DNA from: Candidatus Omnitrophota bacterium
Lineage (GTDB): Bacteria > Omnitrophota > Omnitrophia > Omnitrophales > Danuiimicrobiaceae
Assembly: GCA_016206955.1 (NCBI GenBank)
Contig: JACQQO010000033.1
Location: 1 to 10,674 of the forward strand
Reading direction: 5' to 3'
DNA length: 10,674 bases
Shown: positions 1 through 5,511 of the stretch, piece by piece
How the letters are laid out: the number at the start of each line of letters is the position of its first letter
How positions within the stretch are numbered: the stretch's first letter is position 1
The notes under the pieces: model-generated
What the model saw: the letters and a program-made list of their open reading frames with translations, nothing else
What the model was told of the DNA's origin: nothing
The model's database searches: none
Program-made: the position numbers and the translations under genes

Positions 1-16
1 ATATGATGGAGATGAA

Positions 17-164
17 GGGAAACTTTGCCTGCCGGAGCGTTTAAATTTTGCTGAGCTTCTAGATCGAAGCGAGGCAAAATTTCTAACGAGCACGGATGAT
101 TCTGCTTAGGCGATTGACCTAGAATCATCCGTGCGCAGTGTAGCGAAGGCAGGTAAAGTTTCCC
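17..164. repeat. Element A: nested inverted repeat upstream of tyrS
   Basis: A 17-base left arm (17-33, GGGAAACTTTGCCTGCC) pairs with a right arm (148-164, GGCAGGTAAAGTTTCCC) at 16 of 17 positions. The exception, G27/T154, would be a G-U wobble in RNA. Inside are two further hairpins. The first pairs 43-51 with 74-82 (9 bp, AAATTTTGC/GCAAAATTT) and has an inner GCTTC/GAAGC stem (55-59/66-70). The second pairs 90-103 with 121-134 (14 perfect bp). The whole folds as a three-way junction. No open reading frame of note occupies it, and it lies upstream of the predicted tyrS promoter, so it is probably not in the tyrS leader. It could be a terminator or processing structure of an unseen upstream gene, or a dispersed REP-like element. 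The outer arms differ in sequence from those of elements B and C, though the arm-plus-inner-hairpins plan is the same. The structure is clear; its function is unknown. Confidence 0.8.
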
Positions 165-225
165 TATGCATATCTATGGTCTGAACGGTTCCGAAGCAAA
201 AGGAAATGGTTCAAATTCACTTCGA

Positions 226-254
226 TTGACGCGGGGGCGGTTCGTTGTTAAAAT
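226..254 (+). promoter_or_regulatory. Predicted sigma70-type promoter for tyrS
   Basis: TTGACG at 226-231 and TAAAAT at 249-254 are separated by exactly 17 bases, close to the housekeeping sigma consensus. Transcription would start near 261, leaving only about 12 bases before the tyrS ATG at 273. No Shine-Dalgarno sequence is visible there, so the tyrS message would be nearly leaderless. No comparably good promoter was noticed later in the window, so this one may serve much of the co-directional gene block. This is predicted from sequence only. Confidence 0.6.
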
Positions 255-272
255 GCTTCGATTCCTATACTT

Positions 273-1463
273 ATGCCAATAAATCCGACCGATCAGCTAA
301 AGGTTTTTAAAGAAGGCCTTGTCGATCTCATTACCGAGGAAGAACTCCGCCAAAGGCTTAGCGAGAAGCGTGCGCTTCGAATTAAATACGGTGCCGATCC
401 TTCCACGGCCGACCTTCATTTGGGCCACACGGTCCCTTTAAGAAAGTTAAAGCGGTTGCAGGATCTTGGCCATCAAATTGTCTTCATCATCGGTGATTTC
501 ACAGCCCGAATCGGCGATCCCTCTGAGCGCAGTGAACTCAGGCCGATGCTTTCACCCAGCCAAGTGAAAGAAAATGCGAAAACTTACGAAGTGCAAGCGT
601 TTAAAATTTTGGATCGCAAGAGAACCGAAGTTCGTTATAACTCGGAGTGGCTCGATCAAATGAAGCCGCAGGATTTTCTAAATTTGACGTCTCAATACAC
701 GGTGGCTCGTGTTTTGGAGCGGGACGATTTTCAAAATCGTTACAAAAATAATCAACCAATTGCTTTGCTTGAATTGCTTTATCCACTGTTGCAAGGCTAT
801 GATTCGGTAGTCGTTAAATCCGATGTGGAACTTGGCGGAACCGATCAAAAATTTAATTTGCTCGTGGGCAGGGAACTTCAAAAAGTATGGAACCAAAAGC
901 CTCAAATGGTCATGACCTTGCCGCTTTTGGAAGGAACGGATGGCATCAGAAAAATGAGTAAGAGTTTTGGAAATGCGATCAATATTAACGATTCGCCCAA
1001 AGAAATTTTTGGGAAAGTCATGTCGCTTCCAGACGTTTTGATTTCACGCTATTGTCAGTATGTAAGCGGCTTGAAAAGCGAGGAGTACGAGCCGATTATT
1101 GGACTTGTTTCTTCTAGTCCTCGAGAAGCCAAAGCGAAGCTTGCAGAACAAATTGTCACACTTTATCACGGTGAAAAAAATGCCCAAGCAGCCCGTCAGG
1201 AATTTGACCGTGTCTTTCGGGACAAAGGTTTGCCCGATGAAGTACAGGACATTTCTTTGAAGGAGAAAGAACTTGATGTTGTTTCTTTGCTTCATCAAAC
1301 CAACCTCGTGCCAAGCAAAAGTGAAGCCCGAAGGTTGATTGAACAGGGCGGTGTGAAGATTGACGATGTTCGGGTGACGAATGCAGATCAAAAAGTTTCC
1401 CTCGCAAAACCCGTTGTGATCCAGTGCGGCAAGCGTAAGTTTGCGCGCGTTAAATCTCAATGA
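273..1463 (+). CDS. tyrS: Tyrosyl-tRNA synthetase
   Basis: This cytoplasmic class I aminoacyl-tRNA synthetase activates tyrosine with ATP and charges tRNA-Tyr. The 396-residue protein has the usual length of the shorter bacterial TyrRS type. Visible hallmarks are the GADPSTADLHLGH segment with the HIGH-like HLGH (residues 49-52), QGYDS (174-178) and GGTDQKFN (188-195), which form the tyrosine pocket. The second ATP-site motif KMSKS is at 227-231, and an S4 RNA-binding domain occupies about 336-394. The ATG at 273 has no clear ribosome binding site, and the predicted promoter would leave a leader of about 12 bases. The first conserved block begins only about 35 residues in, which fits this start. 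The TGA stop (1461-1463) is also the left flank of element B. A T-box-type leader can be excluded if the 226-254 promoter is the real one. Identification is secure. Confidence 0.97.
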   Translation: MPINPTDQLKVFKEGLVDLITEEELRQRLSEKRALRIKYGADPSTADLHLGHTVPLRKLKRLQDLGHQIVFIIGDFTARIGDPSERSELRPMLSPSQVKENAKTYEVQAFKILDRKRTEVRYNSEWLDQMKPQDFLNLTSQYTVARVLERDDFQNRYKNNQPIALLELLYPLLQGYDSVVVKSDVELGGTDQKFNLLVGRELQKVWNQKPQMVMTLPLLEGTDGIRKMSKSFGNAININDSPKEIFGKVMSLPDVLISRYCQYVSGLKSEEYEPIIGLVSSSPREAKAKLAEQIVTLYHGEKNAQAARQEFDRVFRDKGLPDEVQDISLKEKELDVVSLLHQTNLVPSKSEARRLIEQGGVKIDDVRVTNADQKVSLAKPVVIQCGKRKFARVKSQ

Positions 1464-1480
1464 TCCCACCACCTGCTTTT

Positions 1481-1526
1481 AAAAAACTCGCTATGGTTTT
1501 TAAATTAGCAGTAGCGAGTTTTTTTT
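1481..1526 (+). terminator. Terminator-like hairpin inside element B
   Basis: The stem AAAAAACTCGCTA (1481-1493) pairs with TAGCGAGTTTTTT (1512-1524) and runs into a tract of eight T residues (1519-1526), 18 bases after the tyrS stop. The A-tract on the left side makes the shape symmetrical, so it could act on either strand. The stem core is only moderately GC-rich and the loop is 18 nt, so it may be a weak, leaky terminator. It would lower expression of the ABC cluster relative to tyrS. It could equally be just one arm of the element's folded structure. Confidence 0.5.
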
Positions 1527-1565
1527 GTTTCAAAGAAACATTGCCGCCTATGGCGGCAAGAAAGC

Positions 1566-1575
1566 AGGTGGTGGG
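1566..1575 (+). promoter_or_regulatory. SD-like sequence in the right arm of element B
   Basis: AGGTGGTGGG lies directly before the ATG at 1576 and is the only ribosome-binding-like sequence for the ABC ATPase gene. It is entirely inside the right arm of element B and is complementary to the left arm at 1465-1474. If the outer helix forms in the mRNA, the ribosome binding site and the first two bases of the start codon would be masked. Confidence 0.6.
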
Positions 1576-2295
1576 ATGATTTCAGTCCAAAACGTCTCGA
1601 AATTTTTCGGACCTATCAAAGCGCTCCAAAACATCACGTTTGAAATCAAACGTGGAGAAGTGGTTGGGTTTTTAGGCCCAAATGGGGCGGGGAAAACCAC
1701 GATGATGCGTTTGATTACCGGTTTTTTCCCGCCGAGCGAAGGTCAAGTATTAATCGACGGTAAAGACCTTTGCAAATCTAAATCCGAGATTCGTAGAAAA
1801 ATCGGTTATTTACCCGAAAATAATCCGCTTTATCGGGATATGACCGCAAAAGATTTTCTTTCTTATGTGGCCCAACTCAAGGGAATTTCATTTCGGACGC
1901 AAAAAACCGCCATCCAAAAAACGGCAGAACAATGCGGTGTTGAATCCGTCTTCAATCGGTTGGTCGGGAAACTTTCAAAAGGATATCAACAGCGCCTGGG
2001 CCTGGCTCAAGCTTTGCTTGGAGATCCCGAGCTTTTGATTTTAGATGAGCCGACCAACGGCCTAGATCCCAAGCAGATCGTAGAAATGAGAAATTTGATT
2101 CAATTGTTGCGTCATGAACGCACCATCCTTTTGTCGACTCATATTCTTTCTGAAGTCCAAATGACTTGTGAGCGGGTCTTAATTTTAAATGAAGGCAAAA
2201 TGGCCGCGGATTTGGAATTGAAATCCATCGAAGCAAGCTTGGAAGATATTTTTCTTAAAGTCGTGAACAAAGAGGTAGAGTTATGTCAAAAGTGA
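1576..2295 (+). CDS. ABC transporter ATP-binding protein, GldA/ABC-2 type
   Basis: This cytoplasmic ATPase subunit powers the ABC-2 permease encoded next. From the ATG at 1576 it is 239 residues and begins MISVQNVSKFFG, the usual N-terminus of the family. An in-frame start at 1525 would add 17 residues encoded by repeat sequence and is rejected. Walker A is GPNGAGKTT (34-42), the ABC signature is LSKGY (133-137), Walker B is LLILDE (153-158, catalytic E158), the D-loop is NGLDP and the H-loop histidine is H189. The usual Q-loop region reads GYLPE (E81), as is common in this subfamily. The start codon and SD-like sequence sit in the right arm of element B. The 3' end overlaps the permease gene by 13 bases, indicating translational coupling. 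The closest named relative is GldA of the Bacteroidota gliding machinery, but GldA-like clusters occur in many non-gliding bacteria. The cargo is unknown. Confidence 0.93.
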   Translation: MISVQNVSKFFGPIKALQNITFEIKRGEVVGFLGPNGAGKTTMMRLITGFFPPSEGQVLIDGKDLCKSKSEIRRKIGYLPENNPLYRDMTAKDFLSYVAQLKGISFRTQKTAIQKTAEQCGVESVFNRLVGKLSKGYQQRLGLAQALLGDPELLILDEPTNGLDPKQIVEMRNLIQLLRHERTILLSTHILSEVQMTCERVLILNEGKMAADLELKSIEASLEDIFLKVVNKEVELCQK

Positions 2296-3059
2296 TTGCG
2301 ATTGCAGCACGAGATTTAAAATCATGGCTTCATTCATTTTCTTTTTATCTTTTGGCTGTTTTTTTTCTGGGAGTGGCCGGCTACTTCTTTTGGTCGGGAC
2401 TCAGTTATTTTAGTTTGGTTTCCTATCAAGTGGCCACGAATCCCAAACTTCAAGTGGTCAGTTTGAATTTAACCGAGGGGGTTTTAAGCTCCTTTCTGGC
2501 AAGTTTGGCGGCTGTTTTACTTCTTTTAATTCCCGTTTTAACGATGCGCTCTTTGGCTGAAGAAAAGTCGCAGGGCACTTTGGAATTGTTATTTACCTAT
2601 CCCATTTCGGATGTGCAAATTGTGATCGGGAAATTTTTAAGCCTTCTGGCACTGGTTTTTTTGCTGGTTTCGCCGACCATTGCCTATTTTTTTCTGGCAC
2701 GCGCGGTGGGCGCAAAGTTCGAGACCGTATCTCTTTTAACGGGTTACGGCGGCCTTTTATTGGTAGGGGCAAGTTTCGTGGCTTTGGGGTTATTGATGTC
2801 ATCTCTTGTGGAGCGCCAGGCCGTGAGTGCGGGAATTGGTTTTGCCATTTTACTTTTCTTTTGGATTGTCGGTTGGATGGCTGAGTGGACGAGCCCAACG
2901 CTTGGCATCGTTTTTAAAGAAATGTCCTTGGTGGAACATTTTCGGGATCTTGGGCGCGGCATTGTGGATACAAAGGATCTTGCGTTTTTTATTTTGTTTA
3001 TCTCTTTTTTCCTTTTTGCTACCTTGAGTACGCTTGAAATCCGAACCTGGAAGAAATAA
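2283..3059 (+). CDS. ABC-2 type permease, GldF-like
   Basis: This inner-membrane subunit of the ABC exporter has 258 residues. Six hydrophobic segments are visible, at about 19-39, 70-88, 115-140, 150-175, 179-200 and 231-250. The cytoplasmic loop MRSLAEEKSQGTLELLFTYP (88-107) is the hallmark of ABC-2 permeases, followed by ISDVQIVIGKF. The start at 2283 overlaps the ATPase gene by 13 bases and is preceded by a good SD sequence, AGAGGT at 2271-2276. The gene ends three bases before the GldG-like gene. Its neighbours match the GldA-GldF-GldG order, so the three proteins probably act as one complex. The substrate cannot be inferred from sequence. Confidence 0.9.
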   Translation: MSKVIAIAARDLKSWLHSFSFYLLAVFFLGVAGYFFWSGLSYFSLVSYQVATNPKLQVVSLNLTEGVLSSFLASLAAVLLLLIPVLTMRSLAEEKSQGTLELLFTYPISDVQIVIGKFLSLLALVFLLVSPTIAYFFLARAVGAKFETVSLLTGYGGLLLVGASFVALGLLMSSLVERQAVSAGIGFAILLFFWIVGWMAEWTSPTLGIVFKEMSLVEHFRDLGRGIVDTKDLAFFILFISFFLFATLSTLEIRTWKK

Positions 3060-3062
3060 GCC

Positions 3063-4418
3063 GTGAAATCTAGGAATTTATTTTCATCCTTTCATTTTAC
3101 CGTTCTTCTTTCTGCCGCTTTTTTAATCGCGCTGTTTGGATATTTTATTCTTCGCACGTATCATTACCGGTTCGATTTTAGCGAAGGTAAAGTCTACAGC
3201 CTTTCGCCTCAGTCTCTTCAAGTGCTCAAAGCCCTCAGAAATGAAACCATAGAGGTTCGCGCTTTTTTTAGAGATGATCAAGTTTCAAAACAGATCCTCG
3301 AAGATTTGCTTAAAGAATATGCCTATCATCATCCCAAATTTCATGTTCAATTTTACGATCCTGACCGGATGCCGGCCAAAGCCAAGCAATATCAAGTGGA
3401 TGCTTATGAAACCACGGTGATTGAAGTGAAAGGAAGGCGCGAGAAAACCAAGCAGATGAGCGAGGAAGCAATCACGAACCTTCTTTCCAAACTGCTTCGT
3501 CAAGAAACGAAGCGAATCACCTTTGCGACCGGCCATGGCGGAGCGTCTTTGTCTGAGGCAAACGAAAAAGTGGGTTATGGACTCCTTCGCCAAAAACTGA
3601 TCGATTCCAATTATGAGGTGCAGGAAACCGTGCTGATGCGCGACGGGATTTCGAAGGGAACTGATCTTTTAGTTCTGGGTGGGCCTCGCGTGGATTTGCT
3701 TCCAGAAGAAATCCAAGTCATCAAGAAATATTTGGAACGCGGTGGAAACTTACTTGTTTTAATGGATCCCGTGGATTCAGGGGAAGGAAAGAATTTAAAA
3801 CAATTTCTATTGGAATATGGCGTTGAGTTGGGAGACGATGTCATCGTGGATAAATTAAGCAAACTGTTCGGAGCTGATTATTTAATTCCGCTCATCAGCG
3901 AATACAGGCCGCACGCCATTACTCAAGGATTTCGACTGACCTCATTTTTTCCGATCGCGCGCTCGGTCCGAAGAGCGAAAGAAGTACCTGGAGGGTTCGA
4001 GATTACCGAAATTGCATTGACGGGCTCTGGAAGTTGGGCGGAAACGAATCTTAAAGATTTGGGAGACGGAAAAGCTCAATTTGATGAAAAAAAAGACAAT
4101 CTAGGCCCTATTTCAGTTGCCGTTAGTGTTCAGAAAACAAAAGGGAAAGGAAGACTTGTCGTTTTCGGTGACAGCGATTTTGTTACGAACGGTTATTTGA
4201 ATCTTTCTGGCAATAAGGATTTGATCCTCAATACCATCGCGTGGCTTTCGGGCGATGACCTTGCCATTACCACCAGACCGCGCGCTCGCGCGGCGACGCC
4301 GCTTTATCTCAAGGAAACCGATCAAGAATTTCTGTTTTATGTGCCTGTCTTGGGATTTCCCGTTTGTTACTTGATCACCGGAACAGCCGTGTTTTTTTGG
4401 AGGAGACGGTTCAATTGA
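3063..4418 (+). CDS. GldG-like ABC-transporter-associated protein
   Basis: This 451-residue protein is anchored by an N-terminal helix (about 12-31) and has a second hydrophobic segment near the C-terminus (424-446) followed by WRRRFN. The large region between them is probably periplasmic. Family marks of GldG/ABC_transp_aux proteins are visible: GKVYSLSPQS (42-51), the FATGHGG stretch (154-160), DLLVLGGPRVDLLPEE (201-216) and LVVFGDSDFVTN (365-376). The start is GTG at 3063, three bases after the permease stop, with GGAAG at 3049-3053 as a plausible SD sequence. It presumably works with the preceding ATPase and permease. In gliding Bacteroidota GldG is needed for motility; in other phyla the role is unknown. 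Its TGA stop (4416-4418) forms the left boundary of element C. Confidence 0.9.
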   Translation: MKSRNLFSSFHFTVLLSAAFLIALFGYFILRTYHYRFDFSEGKVYSLSPQSLQVLKALRNETIEVRAFFRDDQVSKQILEDLLKEYAYHHPKFHVQFYDPDRMPAKAKQYQVDAYETTVIEVKGRREKTKQMSEEAITNLLSKLLRQETKRITFATGHGGASLSEANEKVGYGLLRQKLIDSNYEVQETVLMRDGISKGTDLLVLGGPRVDLLPEEIQVIKKYLERGGNLLVLMDPVDSGEGKNLKQFLLEYGVELGDDVIVDKLSKLFGADYLIPLISEYRPHAITQGFRLTSFFPIARSVRRAKEVPGGFEITEIALTGSGSWAETNLKDLGDGKAQFDEKKDNLGPISVAVSVQKTKGKGRLVVFGDSDFVTNGYLNLSGNKDLILNTIAWLSGDDLAITTRPRARAATPLYLKETDQEFLFYVPVLGFPVCYLITGTAVFFWRRRFN

Positions 4419-4546
4419 TCCCACCACCTGCTTTCTCTGCCGTTTCATTTGGCTTATTGAGCCATGAAATGGCAGAATTTCTTTCAGAAATAAAAGAGCG
4501 CATGAATTTAAAGCATTGCGCTCTTTTAAAGCAGGTGGGGGGATGA
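4416..4546. repeat. Element C: structured inverted-repeat element between the gldG-like and DUF4340 genes
   Basis: The left arm 4418-4434 (ATCCCACCACCTGCTTT) is identical to that of element B. The right arm 4528-4544 (AAAGCAGGTGGGGGGAT) differs from B's at one base, so 16 of 17 positions pair. The interior is unrelated to B in sequence but again holds three abutting hairpins. The first, 4436-4476, pairs TCTGCC with GGCAGA, TTTCAT with ATGAAA and GGCT with AGCC, with a 2-nt bulge. The second is 4477-4482/4486-4491 (6 bp, TTC loop). The third is 4492-4502/4517-4527 (11 perfect bp). TGA flanks both ends (4416-4418 and 4544-4546). As at B, the right arm carries the next gene's SD-like sequence and the A of its ATG. 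The third hairpin has flanking A4 and T4 but is less terminator-like than B's first. Confidence 0.9.
4533..4542 (+). promoter_or_regulatory. SD-like sequence in the right arm of element C
   Basis: AGGTGGGGGG immediately precedes the ATG at 4543 and occupies the same place in the arm as the SD-like sequence of element B. The single arm difference (G4538 in place of T, opposite A4423) weakens pairing with the left arm at one position, so masking in the mRNA may be slightly less stable than at B. Confidence 0.55.
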
Positions 4547-5499
4547 GCGGGAGAAGAACTTTATTTTTTCTTCTCATTTTAATTTTTCTAACCAGTTTTT
4601 ATTGGTTTAAAATCCGCGGCCGCCATCCTGCCGAAAGCAACTATTCTTTTTCTACCGAAGCAGCCAAAAGCCGAATTCTGAGCTTAGACCCAAACGAATC
4701 GGTCCGCCAAATCACAATCCGCGATACTGCAAAAGAGACCGAACTTTCATTTTCGAAGTCAGATGACCAAGCTTGGCGTTTGACCAAACCGGTAGATTAT
4801 CCTGCCGAGTCGGTCATTGTGGATGGTTTTATAGGTCTTCTCAAATTTTCCCCCCGTATCAGGTCCCTTTCGTTTGACCCTTCGCAATCAAACGAATTTG
4901 GTTTCGATCAGCCTGAGCTTGCGATCTGCATGGTTACCAATTTGAAATCAGAGGAACGCTGCCTTTTGATTGGTTCCAAGGCTGCCGTGATTGAGGGCGC
5001 TTACGCCAAATGGAGGCATGAATCCAAATATTTTTTGGTGGACCCCAATTTCCTTGCGGCTTTCGACAAAACGCTTTATACCGTCCGAAAGAAGAAGATT
5101 TTCTACTTGCTTGAAAAAGACATCCGCTCCATTCAATTCCACGCGCCAAAAGCAGAATTTGAAATCACACGCAGCGGAAAAGATTGGATGCTGGAAAAAC
5201 CCAAGAAAGCCATGTTGGGAAAAGACGCGGTGAATACTTTGCTTGTGAGTTTGGAGAATTTATTCGTGAAGGAATTTTTGGATACAACCCGAATGGAAAA
5301 CCGGAAGCTCGGACTTAACCCCGGCGAGCGCATTTTCCGCGTGGTGTTTCAAGACCATTCGGAACAAACGCTGATTCAAGGCAAAGAAGCCTCCGGCCGC
5401 GACGCTTTTTATGCGCTTGCGGAAGATGGAAAAACGGTGGTTCTGATTTCTTCCGGTAAACTAAATCAGATAGAAGATTTATTTCGAAAACTGTGTTAG
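4543..5499 (+). CDS. DUF4340-type membrane-anchored protein
   Basis: From ATG 4543 this is a 318-residue protein with one N-terminal membrane helix (about 6-22) and a long soluble part, probably periplasmic. Two similar halves are visible. The first has AWRLTKPVDYPAESVIVDGFIGLL (77-100) followed by a beta-rich stretch to about 166. The second has DWMLEKPKKAMLGKDAVNTLL (214-234) followed by a similar stretch to about 302. This W-x-L-x-K/E-P repeat layout is typical of DUF4340 proteins, which commonly follow gldG-like genes. The function is unknown, but the neighbourhood suggests a partner of the GldA/F/G-like exporter. An in-frame ATG at 4516 would add nine residues encoded by element C and is rejected, because 4543 follows the SD-like arm and matches the arrangement at element B. 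No signal-peptidase site is evident. Confidence 0.85.
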   Translation: MSGRRTLFFLLILIFLTSFYWFKIRGRHPAESNYSFSTEAAKSRILSLDPNESVRQITIRDTAKETELSFSKSDDQAWRLTKPVDYPAESVIVDGFIGLLKFSPRIRSLSFDPSQSNEFGFDQPELAICMVTNLKSEERCLLIGSKAAVIEGAYAKWRHESKYFLVDPNFLAAFDKTLYTVRKKKIFYLLEKDIRSIQFHAPKAEFEITRSGKDWMLEKPKKAMLGKDAVNTLLVSLENLFVKEFLDTTRMENRKLGLNPGERIFRVVFQDHSEQTLIQGKEASGRDAFYALAEDGKTVVLISSGKLNQIEDLFRKLC

Positions 5500-5511
5500 A
5501 TTATCACACTA

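Larger units (their letters stand above)
1461..1579. repeat. Element B: structured inverted-repeat element between tyrS and the ABC ATPase gene
   Basis: Left arm 1463-1479 (ATCCCACCACCTGCTTT) and right arm 1561-1577 (AAAGCAGGTGGTGGGAT) are perfect reverse complements over 17 bases. The interior is tiled by three hairpins: 1481-1493/1512-1524 (13 bp, 18-nt loop), 1526-1531/1535-1540 (6 bp, AAA loop) and 1541-1548/1552-1559 (8 bp, TAT loop). Almost no base is left unpaired between stems, so the fold is a four-way, cloverleaf-like junction. The element is bounded on both sides by TGA: the tyrS stop at 1461-1463, and 1577-1579, which supplies the TG of the next gene's ATG. The same arms recur in element C around an unrelated interior. 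No coding capacity is apparent. Possible roles are a small non-autonomous mobile element or an RNA switch on downstream translation. The structure is seen directly; the role is inference. Confidence 0.9.

Noticed and set aside
266..271. TATACT as a -10 box for tyrS
   Set aside because: Transcription would start inside the coding region, and the matching -35 would need a 15-base spacer. TAAAAT at 249-254 fits better.
17..272. T-box riboswitch controlling tyrS
   Set aside because: No T-box bulge consensus is seen, element A lies upstream of the best promoter, and the predicted leader is only about 12 bases.
1044..1472. Minus-strand frame of 142 codons opposite tyrS, and similar minus-strand frames opposite the other genes
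   Set aside because: They lie opposite well-identified genes and show no recognisable domains or SD sequences.
1525..1575. Upstream extension of the ABC ATPase to an ATG at 1525
   Set aside because: It would encode 17 residues from element B hairpins, lies before the SD-like sequence, and the family N-terminus begins at the ATG at 1576.
1463..1577. tRNA or tRNA-like gene, because of the cloverleaf shape of elements B and C
   Set aside because: The outer stem is 17 bp instead of 7, there is no T-loop consensus, no anticodon-arm geometry and no CCA end.
4516..4542. Upstream extension of the DUF4340 protein to an ATG at 4516
   Set aside because: The nine extra residues come from element C; the ATG at 4543 follows the SD-like arm exactly as at element B.
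4364..4546. Short 60-codon plus-strand frame spanning element C
   Set aside because: It overlaps the end of the gldG-like gene in another frame and reads through repeat hairpins; no SD and no protein-like features.
1461..4546. CRISPR array or direct-repeat array
   Set aside because: Only two repeat pairs about 3 kb apart in inverted-arm format, without regular spacers.
5492..5508. TGTG...CACA dyad just before yggS as an operator or hairpin
   Set aside because: Only four base pairs with a nine-base AT-rich loop; too weak to distinguish from chance.
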